This document shows, piece after piece, positions 1 to 9,468 of a DNA stretch of 64,000 nucleotides. The position numbers and the translations under genes were made by a program. Source of the stretch: Ktedonospora formicarum (GTDB lineage Bacteria; Chloroflexota; Ktedonobacteria; Ktedonobacterales; Ktedonobacteraceae). Each line of letters opens with the position of its first letter. Within the stretch, counting starts at the first letter, position 1. The DNA is taken from the NCBI RefSeq assembly GCF_016587355.1, contig NZ_BNJF01000001.1, positions 4,183,721 to 4,247,720 of the forward strand, in the 5' to 3' direction. Below the pieces are notes generated by a model, which did no database searches, was not told the origin of the DNA, and saw only the letters and a program-made list of their open reading frames with translations.

Positions 1-2556
1 CTACAACAACCTGCTGAGATAGTGCGTATCCGTATCCTAGATGTATTGAAGGAGACGCTCGACCCGCTTGCCCTCCCAGACCTCTTGCGCCTAGTCTCTG
101 AGCCGGGGCAAGCCCTCGCGCGGCGGGTAGCTGATGCGCTTTATGCCTATGCCCCTTCCAGTATTCCTGGGCTGATCGAACTGGTACTTGATAGCCCTCG
201 TGAAGATGCCGCAGAGCGAGCGGCATCAATTCTAAAAGCTATTGGTGAGCGAGCGGGTTTGCCTATCATTGAGGCTCTTGCCCCCATTGTCCAAGGGCGT
301 ACGCGTATCCTGGTGCAAATCCTGGCTGATATTCATGAGGTGAGAGCAGTGTCCAGGATGATTGAAATTCTCCAGATGCCGTATGATGAGCCTTTACTTA
401 CCATCACGCTTATTCGCGCGCTGGGGCTATTTAGCGAGCCACGTGTTGTTCCTCCTTTGCTGAGTATGCTGTCAAGCTCACACGTGCAATTTCAGGAAGA
501 GGCTATTGAAGCGTTGAGCCAGTTTGGTTCAGTTGCGCTCCCTGATTTGGTAGCGGCGCTTGAAGAGACAACGCCCCAGATTAGGCATCGCCTTCAACGG
601 GCCATCCTGGGTATGCATCCTTTCCCAGGTGAGGAACTCATCAAAGTATTAGAAACAGGCAGCGATGTACAGGTTCAAGCCCTTCTGGAAATTTTTCAGA
701 AGCAGGGCGATGAAGCCGCGCATGTTCTGGTGCAGCACCTGTTGCATCCAGATCAGCACGTGCGCACGCGAATCTATCAAACCCTTGAGGAGTTACCCGG
801 TGCGATTGTAGTGCCAGCCTTGCTGGAGGCCCTGGGCCAGGTGGCGATGCGCCCGACTCTCTCTTCGTTGCTCCTTAAACATCCTGAAGCAGCTATCGCT
901 CCCCTGGTAAGTTTGCTGGGAGATGAAGATCTGGGGGCTACCATTGCCGATCTCTTACCACGCTTTGGTATAGATATGCTCGCGCCATTGATTATGGGCC
1001 TCAATGACCAGCGTAGCGCAGCCCGCAACCGCGCGCAAGCCTGTATTATTTCTCTGGTGCGGCAGAGCGACGATCAGCGGAAGATGCTTGATGAAATTGT
1101 TAACCTCTTTTACCCACCACCTCCTGAGCGCTCACGCGAGGTCCTCTTGGGGGCATTAACTAGCGAACTGGCTGAACTGAGTCTGCCATCTCTGCTGGCG
1201 GGGCTTGAAGATGCTCATCTGCTTGATGGAGTCGCTGAGGCGTTAAAACTCCTGGCACATAAGCGAGAGCACCGCGAATATGTCCTCTCAACCCTGGTCG
1301 CGGAATTGGGGAACGAGGAGCGCCGCCGAGGCGCGATGCTTACTCTGGTGCAGATTGGGGTGCCAACCGTCCCATACATGGGAAACTTGATTACCGCAAA
1401 AGATGTGGCTATCGCACGCGCTGCCAAGGAGGTTCTACGAGATCTTGGGGTGCTCGCTTTGCCCTTTATCTTGAGCGCGCAGAGCGACCATACAGCACCA
1501 GATAGGCGTGAGGCTGCTCTGGAGGTCTTCAATAGCATGTCGCCTCAAGTCATTCGAGAGGAACTAGTAGAAATGCTCTCGCATGACGCTCCATCCGACA
1601 TGGCGATGGCGATAACCCTGCTTCTGGAGCGCATTTTTGGCGAAACCATACAAGGTTATGAGGACCATGTAATGGTTATGGACCTGATTGAGCACGTGCA
1701 GACTCATAGCGACGAGAAGACGAATCAACGCATTATAGCTCTGCTCTTGTTACTTGGTGAGCCCTTGATTGTAAAGCCCCTGTTGCAGGCACTGGATGCC
1801 GATCCGAGGCAGCGCAAACTCCTAACATCGCTCTTCTTACTTCTGGGAAAAGCCGCTCAGGAAGAGATGTTGCATGTCTTCCGAGAACCGGAGACAACTG
1901 TTGAGTTGCGCGAAGAACTGGCGGCAGTACTTGGTATGCGCTCAATGCCCGAGGCCATTCTAGAGTATGCGCAGGATACGCATCGCTATGGCATCTCCAC
2001 GACACATAATAATGTGTCAGAGCCAGAGCAACTGACGATTGCTTTACGCGCTCTAGGTAGTCTCCTGGCTGGTGGACAGTGGAACGTGCGCCGCTTGCAA
2101 GAACTGCGTTCTCGGTCACGCGAAGGCTTGCCTGAGTATGAGCTCTTTAGCATGCTCCTTGGCTACCGCTATACTCCCCGTATCCAGCAGTTGCAAAACA
2201 ATTTACAGGAAGAGCAGGATAAGCATAAGCGACAGATGGAGACCTTGGTGCGCGAAATGGCATCGGAGAAGCAGCGCTCTGATAAGCTTCAGAGTCAATT
2301 TGAAGACCTTGAGGAACAGCATGAAGAAAATAAGGATGAGCTGAGTCGGGTGTCACGCGAGCGGCAGCGGTTACGGGGTGACCTGGATAAGCTTACGCGT
2401 GAGAAAGAGGAGTTGCAAGCGGAACTGCGCCGTATGACTGGCGAACGTGATACCTTACGTCGCGAAGCTGACAAACTGAGCAAACGCCTCAAGGATACTA
2501 CTAGTCCAAACACTCCAATGTCAGGCGATACCAGGAGTGTTCGAGGACGTTCCTAA
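1..2556 (+). CDS. HEAT-repeat protein with C-terminal coiled coil, 5' partial
   Basis: The frame is open to the first base of the window, and the residues before the first GTG (position 22) continue the helical repeat pattern, so the true start lies upstream. Most of the protein is a run of 30-40 residue alpha-helical repeats of HEAT/PBS-lyase type, with recurring patterns such as VVPPLLSML and ALPDLVAALEE, that form a protein-binding solenoid. The last ~110 residues change to a charged heptad-rich coiled coil (LQEEQDKHKRQ... LTREKEELQAELRRM). No catalytic motif is visible. The Ser/Thr kinase gene begins 62 bases downstream on the same strand, so the two may be co-transcribed and this protein may be a scaffold or substrate of that kinase; this is inference from position only. 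Confidence 0.85.
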   Translation, partial: LQQPAEIVRIRILDVLKETLDPLALPDLLRLVSEPGQALARRVADALYAYAPSSIPGLIELVLDSPREDAAERAASILKAIGERAGLPIIEALAPIVQGRTRILVQILADIHEVRAVSRMIEILQMPYDEPLLTITLIRALGLFSEPRVVPPLLSMLSSSHVQFQEEAIEALSQFGSVALPDLVAALEETTPQIRHRLQRAILGMHPFPGEELIKVLETGSDVQVQALLEIFQKQGDEAAHVLVQHLLHPDQHVRTRIYQTLEELPGAIVVPALLEALGQVAMRPTLSSLLLKHPEAAIAPLVSLLGDEDLGATIADLLPRFGIDMLAPLIMGLNDQRSAARNRAQACIISLVRQSDDQRKMLDEIVNLFYPPPPERSREVLLGALTSELAELSLPSLLAGLEDAHLLDGVAEALKLLAHKREHREYVLSTLVAELGNEERRRGAMLTLVQIGVPTVPYMGNLITAKDVAIARAAKEVLRDLGVLALPFILSAQSDHTAPDRREAALEVFNSMSPQVIREELVEMLSHDAPSDMAMAITLLLERIFGETIQGYEDHVMVMDLIEHVQTHSDEKTNQRIIALLLLLGEPLIVKPLLQALDADPRQRKLLTSLFLLLGKAAQEEMLHVFREPETTVELREELAAVLGMRSMPEAILEYAQDTHRYGISTTHNNVSEPEQLTIALRALGSLLAGGQWNVRRLQELRSRSREGLPEYELFSMLLGYRYTPRIQQLQNNLQEEQDKHKRQMETLVREMASEKQRSDKLQSQFEDLEEQHEENKDELSRVSRERQRLRGDLDKLTREKEELQAELRRMTGERDTLRREADKLSKRLKDTTSPNTPMSGDTRSVRGRS

Positions 2557-2618
2557 GGGCAAAGTGCAGAGACAGAACATAGAGAGAATATTGTTAGAAG
2601 GCAGGTTGTGACTACAAC

Positions 2619-4640
2619 ATGTTAATGGCAGCGGAGCGTTACCGGCGCATCGATCGCCTGGACCAGGGAAATATGAGCGAAGTCTGGCTCGCACGCGATG
2701 TACGTACAAACGAAGATGTCGCGCTCAAGATCTTGCTAACAGTTGCCGAAGACGAGCGGCGCAATCGCAAGGCGCTCGAACGCTTCCAACGTGAGATCAA
2801 GATTGCCAGTAGCCTGAAGCATCCCCATATTTTGCCTTTGCTTGACTCTGGCTGGATGCTGTATAACGACCGCAAGGTCCCGTTTCTTGTTTCGCCCCAT
2901 ATGCCTGAAGGCTCACTGGCACAGACATTGAAGAAGCGACCACCCTGGCAATACTGGAGCCTAGCTCAGACCGCCGATGCGATCATACAAGCAGCAGAAA
3001 GTCTTTGGTATTTGCATACACGTCGCCCCTTGATTGTGCATGGAGACGTTAAACCTGGTAATTTTCTTGTGCGTACGCTTCGTGATCCGCAGCGTGTTGA
3101 GCGAGTGATTGAGCTCTTCCTCTTTGATTTTGGTATAGCGCGCTTGCAGGATATGTCTCTGGGGGATATGGAGGCCAGTGATATCATTGGTACCCTGCCA
3201 TATATGTCGCCTGAGCAGGTACGGGGACGGGTAGGGTGTGCCTCCGATCAGTATTCATTAGCAGTGATGGCCTGCTGGATGTTAACGGGGCGATTACCAA
3301 TCCAGGCTGCGACCTATCAAGAATATATGTACGCGCATGTGCAGGACCCTCCCCTTGCGCCAAGCCAGTTAAACCCTGAGCGCATCTTTTCTTCTGCCAT
3401 AGATGCCGTTATTTTGCGTGCCCTGGCAAAGAAAACTGAACAACGCTTTTCGACTATTCTAGAGTTTGCTCAGGCATTACGGGAGGCGGTTATTCAGCAG
3501 GCGAATGAAGAGACTAGCGCGCGCACCATTAGCGTTGATCTAGGTGAGGATGACGCTAGGTATCGCACACCATCTTTCCAAGAGGTATTTGTACCGGTAG
3601 TTGAGGAGAACTTTCAGATTCAGCTCGATCCGGTTGAGCTTGATGAGGAGGGGGTGCTCGACGAGCCACTTCCTGGACCAGCGCCCAAAGTTTCATCCAC
3701 AAATGGGCAACGCGAGATATCAGGTCGTTTATACACACCTCTGGCCTTGCAACCAGTCTATCGCCATGACCTCAAGGCTCGCCCACGCATGCTCTGCTGG
3801 TCGCCCCAGGGCGATATTGTGGCCTGCGCCCGCTATGGAGAACCCCCCTTGTTGTTCTATCGTGATGGTCGTGTGGAGTTAGTCCAGGAGGTCGGATTGT
3901 CGCTGAGCGCTCATTCGCTTTGCTGGTCGCCAGATGGGCGTGTACTGGCATTAAGTATGCCAGGCGAGATTTATTTTTGGGATGTGGTGGCGCGAAAGTC
4001 GCTGCCCCTGGTTCTCCGTTTTCATACCCAGCGGGCCATTGAGGCGTTAGATTGGTCTTCAGGTTCCTATTTGGCGCTTTGGATTGAGAAGCAGGTGATC
4101 ATCTATCCATTGAATGCCGATCAATTGCGTGTTACACAGCCTTCTTTGCCTCTCACACTCTCAAGAGAAGAGATGCGTAGCGGTAGTAATAACGTTCTGC
4201 GCTGGTCGCCAGATGGCAAGCGCTTGCTCGCTGGAACGAGTGATGGGCGTGTCCTCTGCTGGCGTATGGGGCAGCGTGTGACTGTCCAGCTAGATCTCCA
4301 GATTGGGCAGAAAGTACAAAGTGTAAGCTGGTCGCCGGATGGGAGTTTCTATGCGCTGGCACTACGCGATAATCGTGTCATTGGTTATGATCGCACAACC
4401 CATGAACAGATCTTTCAGTGGAGTAACCTCCCAGGAATGCCGCGAATGCTAAGCATTGCTCCCAACCAGCGCATCGCTATTATGTTGAGCACCAGACGTC
4501 TGGTATTTGGTTTTCCGGGCGAGCTTGCGCCGCTTTACTCTCTGCCTGCTCAGTTGTCTGCGGTCTGGTCTCCTACACGTAATGAGCTAGCAACCATTGA
4601 CGAGGCGAGTGATACTCAGCTTACCATCTGTAGTGAGTGA
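2619..4640 (+). CDS. Ser/Thr protein kinase fused to WD40-like beta-propeller
   Basis: This is a cytoplasmic Hanks-type kinase of 673 residues. The N-terminal domain (about residues 8-290) has the ATP-binding lysine in VALKIL (K37), a catalytic loop HGDVKPGN with Asp143 (HGD in place of the usual HRD), DFG at 170-172 and SPE at 198-199. A linker (about 290-390) leads to a C-terminal propeller with at least five blades marked by repeated WSPDG motifs. No membrane segment separates the two halves, unlike PknB-type receptors. The glycine-rich loop is poor (LDQGNMSEVWLA), but the other catalytic residues are present, so I expect an active kinase. An ATG at 2625 is an alternative start. Kinase-WD40 fusions are common in multi-domain-rich bacteria; the substrate is unknown. 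Confidence 0.9.
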   Translation: MLMAAERYRRIDRLDQGNMSEVWLARDVRTNEDVALKILLTVAEDERRNRKALERFQREIKIASSLKHPHILPLLDSGWMLYNDRKVPFLVSPHMPEGSLAQTLKKRPPWQYWSLAQTADAIIQAAESLWYLHTRRPLIVHGDVKPGNFLVRTLRDPQRVERVIELFLFDFGIARLQDMSLGDMEASDIIGTLPYMSPEQVRGRVGCASDQYSLAVMACWMLTGRLPIQAATYQEYMYAHVQDPPLAPSQLNPERIFSSAIDAVILRALAKKTEQRFSTILEFAQALREAVIQQANEETSARTISVDLGEDDARYRTPSFQEVFVPVVEENFQIQLDPVELDEEGVLDEPLPGPAPKVSSTNGQREISGRLYTPLALQPVYRHDLKARPRMLCWSPQGDIVACARYGEPPLLFYRDGRVELVQEVGLSLSAHSLCWSPDGRVLALSMPGEIYFWDVVARKSLPLVLRFHTQRAIEALDWSSGSYLALWIEKQVIIYPLNADQLRVTQPSLPLTLSREEMRSGSNNVLRWSPDGKRLLAGTSDGRVLCWRMGQRVTVQLDLQIGQKVQSVSWSPDGSFYALALRDNRVIGYDRTTHEQIFQWSNLPGMPRMLSIAPNQRIAIMLSTRRLVFGFPGELAPLYSLPAQLSAVWSPTRNELATIDEASDTQLTICSE

Positions 4641-4742
4641 AAAGCGTGTGTAATTAGCAGATTCATAGCAGGTAAGTATACTATTCGTAATTATTTATGC
4701 TTCAGGTGATATTATTGTAAATGGCTTGCCAGCGTGAAAAAT

Positions 4743-4771
4743 TTGCGTAAAAGACTAAATAAGTATATACT
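4743..4771 (+). promoter_or_regulatory. Putative sigma-A-type promoter for the PAS histidine kinase
   Basis: TTGCGT (4743-4748) and TATACT (4766-4771) are separated by exactly 17 bases. This lies in the AT-rich 358-base gap (4641-4999) between the kinase-WD40 gene and the histidine kinase. Transcription from here would give a leader of roughly 220 bases before the GTG at 5000. Within that leader an ATG at 4853 opens the same frame as the histidine kinase but meets TAG at 4910. I see no other gene in the gap. Confidence 0.5.
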
Positions 4772-4999
4772 TGATAGCAGCCATACTCTAGGATATACGA
4801 AGATTTTGAGAGGAAATTACTCGTTCAAATGTGGGGAACAAGAGGGTGGTTGATGTTGATAGATAAGCGGCAAAATTTGCGCATCCATTATTTGCGTATA
4901 ACTTGTAATTAGGGGGATGGGGGATTTTGTTGTAGTGCCTATCCACATAGCCATCAAGAGCCTGTAGATTCGTGGTGGCGTTCTGTAGTTATTGTACAG

Positions 5000-6718
5000 G
5001 TGGTGCTTGCGGTGTTGGTCAATGTGTTCATGGCAATAGACCTCTGGTTTCTTTTCCAGCTTCCATTCTTTGGAGAGTTTGGATTGATGCAGGGTCTTCT
5101 GGCTGTGGTGGGTATTTGTTTGTTTGCCTGGGGTATACGACGTGCCCATCGTAAGGCTGAAATGGTGCGCCAACAATTGGATGTTATCCTGGAGGCGTTC
5201 CCTGACGCGATTTCGGTCTACAATAGCTCTGGTCGCCTGGTGCGATGTAATCGCGCAACCCGCGATCTGATGGTTGAGCGGCGGAGAGATAGTATGTGCC
5301 AGGCTGAGGTTTTCAAGCCATGGACGTTAGAGGATGGAGACGCGATATCTCTGGTCCATGAGCAATCCCCTCTCATGCGCTCATTAAAGGGGGAGACGGT
5401 TCTGGGGTATGAGGTGTGCTATCTCGATGGGCGCAAGCAGGGTCAGATGCTCTCAATCGATAGCTTTCCTGTTGTGCTTGATAAACATAAGGTTGAGAGC
5501 GTCATTCAGGTTACCCATGATATCTCGCCACTCTACGCCATGAAGTGTGAGATGCTAAAGCATGCGGGAAGATTTCAAGCGTTATTGAACTCTATTACTG
5601 ATGCTGCCTATATTCTGGATCAAGAAGGTAATATTGTGCAGGCTAACGCCAGCGCACGTATGGCTCTTGTCAAACTGGAAGCGGGAGCACTCAGTAGCGC
5701 GTTGCTCTTTCGCACTGGCATTGAGTGCCAACTTCTTGATGCTGAAGGTGAATTGCTGGCGACTCATGCTCTTCCTGTGTCTCGCCTCTTGCGTGGGGAG
5801 GAGTTAGTTGGTGAGCAGATGGTTGAGGTACGTGTGCGCTCCCTGCATGCGCATGATCTCCGGTTGAATGTCTATGGAGCACCTATGTTTGATGGAGAGG
5901 GAAACTTGTGTGGGGCAGTCGTAATCACGCGCGATGTCACGGAACGGCAAGGCCTGGCGCTCCAGGATGAGCGGGACGCCGCTCAACAACGCATGGAGCA
6001 GTTCTTAGGGATTGTTAGTCATGAGTTACGCAATCCTTTGACCACAATCAGTATGAGTCTCCAGTATTCTCGATCCTTGCTAAAAACGACGACCAAAGCA
6101 TTGTTAGAGGACGATCCTTTGCGTGTGAAGTTACATGAGATCTATCAACTATTAGCCAGGGCTGAGAGGCAAGTTGGGGTGCAGGATCGTATTATTAATG
6201 ATCTCTTTGAGGTTTCTTCACTCCAGTTTAAGCATTTTTCACTCCACCTGGCTCATTGCGACCTATACAGTACTCTGCGCGTTCTGGTTTCCGATTTTCA
6301 GTCCTCTCATCGTGAGAGAGAGATCAGGCTGGTTCCTGCAAACTATACTGGTGAGTTGATTGTGGTCATAGATAGAGAACGAATCGCGCAGGTCGTGAAC
6401 AATTATATGCAAAACGCATGTAAATATGCGCCTGAGGGCTCCCCCATTGATGTGAGAGTGGTTGCGGGTGATAATGAGGTATGTATAGGGGTCAAAGACG
6501 AGGGGCCAGGGCTTGCACCTGAAGAGCAGGAACGGGTTTGGGAGCTGTTCTACCGCGTGCCAGGAATTCATGTCAACGCAGGAGTCAGCAAAGGAGCGGG
6601 CCTGGGTTTATATATTTGCCGCACCATTATTGAACAGCATCAGGGGCAGGTTGGTGTTGAGAGTGCCCCTGGTGCTGGCTCAATCTTCTGGTTTACTATT
6701 CCATTTGCGCAACGCTGA
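5000..6718 (+). CDS. Membrane-anchored PAS sensor histidine kinase
   Basis: The protein autophosphorylates on a histidine in response to an unknown signal. Two hydrophobic segments at the N-terminus (about residues 1-22 and 28-46) anchor it. Two PAS-like domains follow (about 58-175 and 188-312), then a HisKA domain with the phospho-acceptor in SHELRNPL (H341) and a C-terminal HATPase with N-box (NNYMQNACKYA), DEGPG and GAGLGLY. No receiver domain is attached. The start is uncertain. The GTG at 5000 has little Shine-Dalgarno, and the frame stays open upstream to a TAG at 4910-4912 with protein-like residues (PVDSWWRSVVIVQ) just before the GTG. Its stop is only 25 bases from the stop of the convergent H-NOX gene. 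The cognate response regulator is not identifiable. Confidence 0.88.
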   Translation: MVLAVLVNVFMAIDLWFLFQLPFFGEFGLMQGLLAVVGICLFAWGIRRAHRKAEMVRQQLDVILEAFPDAISVYNSSGRLVRCNRATRDLMVERRRDSMCQAEVFKPWTLEDGDAISLVHEQSPLMRSLKGETVLGYEVCYLDGRKQGQMLSIDSFPVVLDKHKVESVIQVTHDISPLYAMKCEMLKHAGRFQALLNSITDAAYILDQEGNIVQANASARMALVKLEAGALSSALLFRTGIECQLLDAEGELLATHALPVSRLLRGEELVGEQMVEVRVRSLHAHDLRLNVYGAPMFDGEGNLCGAVVITRDVTERQGLALQDERDAAQQRMEQFLGIVSHELRNPLTTISMSLQYSRSLLKTTTKALLEDDPLRVKLHEIYQLLARAERQVGVQDRIINDLFEVSSLQFKHFSLHLAHCDLYSTLRVLVSDFQSSHREREIRLVPANYTGELIVVIDRERIAQVVNNYMQNACKYAPEGSPIDVRVVAGDNEVCIGVKDEGPGLAPEEQERVWELFYRVPGIHVNAGVSKGAGLGLYICRTIIEQHQGQVGVESAPGAGSIFWFTIPFAQR

Positions 6719-6743
6719 CCAATAGCCAGTCTTTTCTAGTATG

Positions 6744-7643
6744 CTACTTTGTGCGTGCGGAGGATGAACGCAGATCATGGAAGCCTGTATGTGAAACCGT
6801 CCCATCAGTGGGAGCGCGCCAGTAGCGTCTATGCATCACATTTTCGCCTGGTTGATTGGCGGAGCTTGCGGCTAGGCCCACAAATTGAAGATGATTGATT
6901 GCTTCTTGAATGGCGCTCAAGCGAGGCATACTTTGTTTGGGATTGAGTGCCTGTTGCTGGATACGCTGCTGAATTTCGCCCAGTTCTATACCATCTTGTT
7001 CGGGTAAGACATGCAGCACCTGGTCAGCTAGAACTTGTTTCTCATACCGTCTGCGTGCTTGCTCATGTGTCTCGCGTGCGCTAGCTGAGCGTGTCGGCTG
7101 AAAGCTGAGTTCAAAGCGGCAGGTGGCATCCCCACGCTTCATGCAACTACTCTCAATGATTGTGACTCGTTCTTGAAAACGCTCGGCGGCACCTTCGATT
7201 GCGCCATATAGAAGAGGGCATAGCTGGCGAGGGCTATCATATACGAGTATAAATTGGTCTGGTTTAGTCATTGGCTCATAGCCAAAAAGTGGAGGGGTGA
7301 GTGCTTCAGGAACGCGCCTCATCTGGGCGTGTGCGTTGCGCATGACCAGTAAGAGCTCTTTCCCACTATGTACACGCGAAAGTAGGTAGGCGCAGAGATG
7401 GTTGGTGAGGCCATTCAAGATGAAGTAGCGACCATAATCACGCAGAATGACATTGCTTGGTAGACCCGTGAGTTGGCAGGCCGCGCCTACTCCCGCAAGC
7501 AATTGTGTATCGTCGTAGACTTTGCTTACCAGCGGTGAAGACATGCTATCCTCACCGATAGTCTCGCGATAGGTTTGGAAGAGTCTATTGCCAAAGCGTT
7601 CTGCCAGGTATTTTTCCCACGTCACAAAGACCAATCCATGCAT
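6744..7643 (-). CDS. H-NOX (heme NO/O2-binding) sensor protein with C-terminal extension
   Basis: The start is the ATG at 7643, eight bases after GGAGG; the upstream GTG at 7658 is part of that Shine-Dalgarno region. The sequence begins MHGLVFVTWEKYL, matching the opening of H-NOX domains. It carries the family's invariant residues at nearly canonical positions: a histidine at 105 (proximal heme ligand, usually ~102) and the YxSxR propionate-binding motif as Y135-D-S137-P-R139. A Cys-rich segment near 167-175 (CMKRGDATC) resembles the related V4R fold. An extra ~110 residues at the C-terminus may be a small winged helix, with no known output motif. H-NOX proteins usually control a neighbouring histidine kinase by sensing NO or O2; kinase genes flank this gene on both sides. 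Confidence 0.82.
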   Translation of the reverse strand: MHGLVFVTWEKYLAERFGNRLFQTYRETIGEDSMSSPLVSKVYDDTQLLAGVGAACQLTGLPSNVILRDYGRYFILNGLTNHLCAYLLSRVHSGKELLLVMRNAHAQMRRVPEALTPPLFGYEPMTKPDQFILVYDSPRQLCPLLYGAIEGAAERFQERVTIIESSCMKRGDATCRFELSFQPTRSASARETHEQARRRYEKQVLADQVLHVLPEQDGIELGEIQQRIQQQALNPKQSMPRLSAIQEAINHLQFVGLAASSANQPGENVMHRRYWRAPTDGTVSHTGFHDLRSSSARTK

Positions 7644-8106
7644 AGGGTTTTCCTCCACGTATCAACAACATCGCCAGGTTATATGTATAATCTGGTATTT
7701 CTCCCTGATTGCCCTATTTAGACGCGATTCGATCAAATGGAAACTCTAGGTGTAGGCGCAAATGGAAGTGAAAAAGGTTTTAAATGTATGTATGTGTTTG
7801 GCTCAGAAACTAGGTTTTGTAAGTATAGCATATTTGTAATGTAAATGAGCAAGTCCATGTTTTTATATGAATAAACTGTAATTATAACCATAAGATATGT
7901 GCCTTCCAATGGCTCCTCTTCTGGTTATAACTGAGTCGCAGATGAATAACCCAAATGTCCTTGGTCTGGTGTCCTGGTGTCATGCTAGTCAGAAGCGTGT
8001 ATGTTATAATTCTTAGGCATATTATTGATAGCATATATGTGCCCATCTGAGATTTGTCCTTGCTTGGGAAAGAAAGAACGTCGCCACTGGCAGGAGGATT
8101 GTTTAC
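7644..8106. promoter_or_regulatory. Divergent promoter region between H-NOX and the triple-PAS operon
   Basis: This 463-base AT-rich spacer separates the divergent H-NOX and PAS genes. Toward the PAS operon there is an extended -10, TGTTATAAT (TATAAT at 8005-8010), about 97 bases before the ATG. Toward the H-NOX gene only AT-rich candidates near 7680-7700 are visible. An eight-base tandem repeat, CTGGTGTC twice (7966-7973 and 7974-7981), lies just upstream of the extended -10 and could be a regulator site. No coding sequence is apparent. A purine-rich Shine-Dalgarno (GGCAGGAGG, about 8089-8097) precedes the ATG at 8107. Confidence 0.5.
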
Positions 8107-9468
8107 ATGTCGAAGTATGTAGTACCTCAGCCCTCATCCGAAGATCAAGCCGATGTTACTGATACGAAGCCGCATGGCTCACTTGATGCTGATATTATCA
8201 TCAAGAACGCGCCGGACCCGGTGTTTGTCTCGGATCTAGATGGAAAGATCCTGCTGGCGAATGATGCGGTATATGAGCTGCTGGGCTTCAGAACCGACGA
8301 AGTGCTAGAGCAGTCACTTTCGCGTTTTATCAGCGCGGAGGAGACACGCGAGTTCACGGCGGCGTTGCGCGAGGTGATTGAGCGTGGAGTGACGAGAAAC
8401 GCGCGCCTCAATCCCTTGAGCGCGTCAGGAGAGATCATTTCGACGAGCTTGAATGCCTCAGCCTTGCGCGATGCGGATGGTAAGGTTATTGGGGCTATTG
8501 GTATTTTGCGTGATATGCGCGAGCTGGATCGTGCTCGCGTTTATGCTGATAACCTGATTAAGAATGCGCCGGACCCGGTGTTTGTCTCGGATCTAGATGG
8601 AAAAATCCAATTGGCGAATGATGCGGTATATGAGCTGCTGGGCTTTAGAACCGACGAAGTGCTAGAGCAGTCACTCTCGCGTTTTATCAGCGCGGAGGAG
8701 ACACGCGAGTTCACGGCGGCGTTGCGCGAGGTGATTGAGCGTGGAGTGACGAGAAACGCGCGCCTCAATCCCTTGAGCGCGTCAGGAGAGATCATTTCGA
8801 CGAGCTTGAATGCCTCAGCCTTGCGCGACGCGGATGGTAAGGTTATTGGTTCAATTGGTATTCTGCGCGATATGCGCGAACTGGATAAAGCGCTTGCCTA
8901 CTCCGATAACATAATCAAGAACTCGCCGGACCCGGTATTTGTCTCAGACCTGGAGGGAAAGATCCAACTGGCCAATGACGCGGTGTATGAGCTCCTTGGA
9001 TTCCGTCCCGACGAAGTGCTAGAGCAGTCGCTCTCACGTTTCATCAGCACAGAAGAGGCGCGTGAATTCCTAGCCGCTCTTCGTGAGGTGATTGAGCGTG
9101 GGGTAACGCGTAACGCGCGCTTGAATCCGCGTAGCGCTTCTAATGAGGTCATTCCCACAACCCTTAATGCTTCAGCTTTACGTGATGTTGACGGCAAAGT
9201 AATTGGCGCGATTGGTATTCTGCGTGATATGCGCTCATATGAGAAGGTCGTCAATGACTTGCAGGAATCAAAGGCTGAATTGCAAGAAAAGATCCTTGAT
9301 CTGGAGAAATTTGAAGAGGTCGTGGTGGGTCGTGAGCTCAAGATGATCGCCCTGGAGAAAGAAATTGAGAACCTGAAGCATCAGCTAGATGAGGCGCGTC
9401 GCGGTCATGTAGCGAAGCGCGAAAACGATAGTAGGGCTGAGCGTAGTCAGGGGGGGCGATGGACGTAG
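8107..9468 (+). CDS. Triple-PAS sensory protein with C-terminal coiled coil
   Basis: The 453-residue protein consists of three PAS domains in tandem, each in a 119-residue unit starting with (I/L)IKN(A/S)PDPVFVSDL, followed by about 75 residues of coiled coil (KAELQEKILDLEKFEE...). It has no kinase, cyclase or DNA-binding domain, so it is probably a separate sensor subunit that acts through its coiled coil. The first two PAS units are nearly identical and the third is more diverged. It is the first gene of an operon: its last 10 bases overlap the next histidine kinase gene. Ligand or cofactor cannot be told from the sequence. There is no transmembrane segment, so sensing is cytoplasmic. Confidence 0.85.
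   Translation: MSKYVVPQPSSEDQADVTDTKPHGSLDADIIIKNAPDPVFVSDLDGKILLANDAVYELLGFRTDEVLEQSLSRFISAEETREFTAALREVIERGVTRNARLNPLSASGEIISTSLNASALRDADGKVIGAIGILRDMRELDRARVYADNLIKNAPDPVFVSDLDGKIQLANDAVYELLGFRTDEVLEQSLSRFISAEETREFTAALREVIERGVTRNARLNPLSASGEIISTSLNASALRDADGKVIGSIGILRDMRELDKALAYSDNIIKNSPDPVFVSDLEGKIQLANDAVYELLGFRPDEVLEQSLSRFISTEEAREFLAALREVIERGVTRNARLNPRSASNEVIPTTLNASALRDVDGKVIGAIGILRDMRSYEKVVNDLQESKAELQEKILDLEKFEEVVVGRELKMIALEKEIENLKHQLDEARRGHVAKRENDSRAERSQGGRWT
8194..9234 (+). repeat. Three tandem 357-bp PAS-coding repeats
   Basis: Corresponding bases recur at an exact 357-base interval: GGACCC occurs at 8214 and 8571, and the equivalent third site is at 8928. Copies span about 8194-8550, 8551-8907 and 8908-9234. 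Copies 1 and 2 are almost identical at the DNA level over most of their length, including synonymous positions, while copy 3 differs at many third positions. This indicates a recent in-frame duplication or gene conversion between copies 1 and 2. Confidence 0.9.

Noticed and set aside
8145..9341. Three antisense ORFs opposite the PAS repeats
   Set aside because: They repeat because the PAS DNA repeats; no Shine-Dalgarno and Ser/Arg-rich shadow composition.
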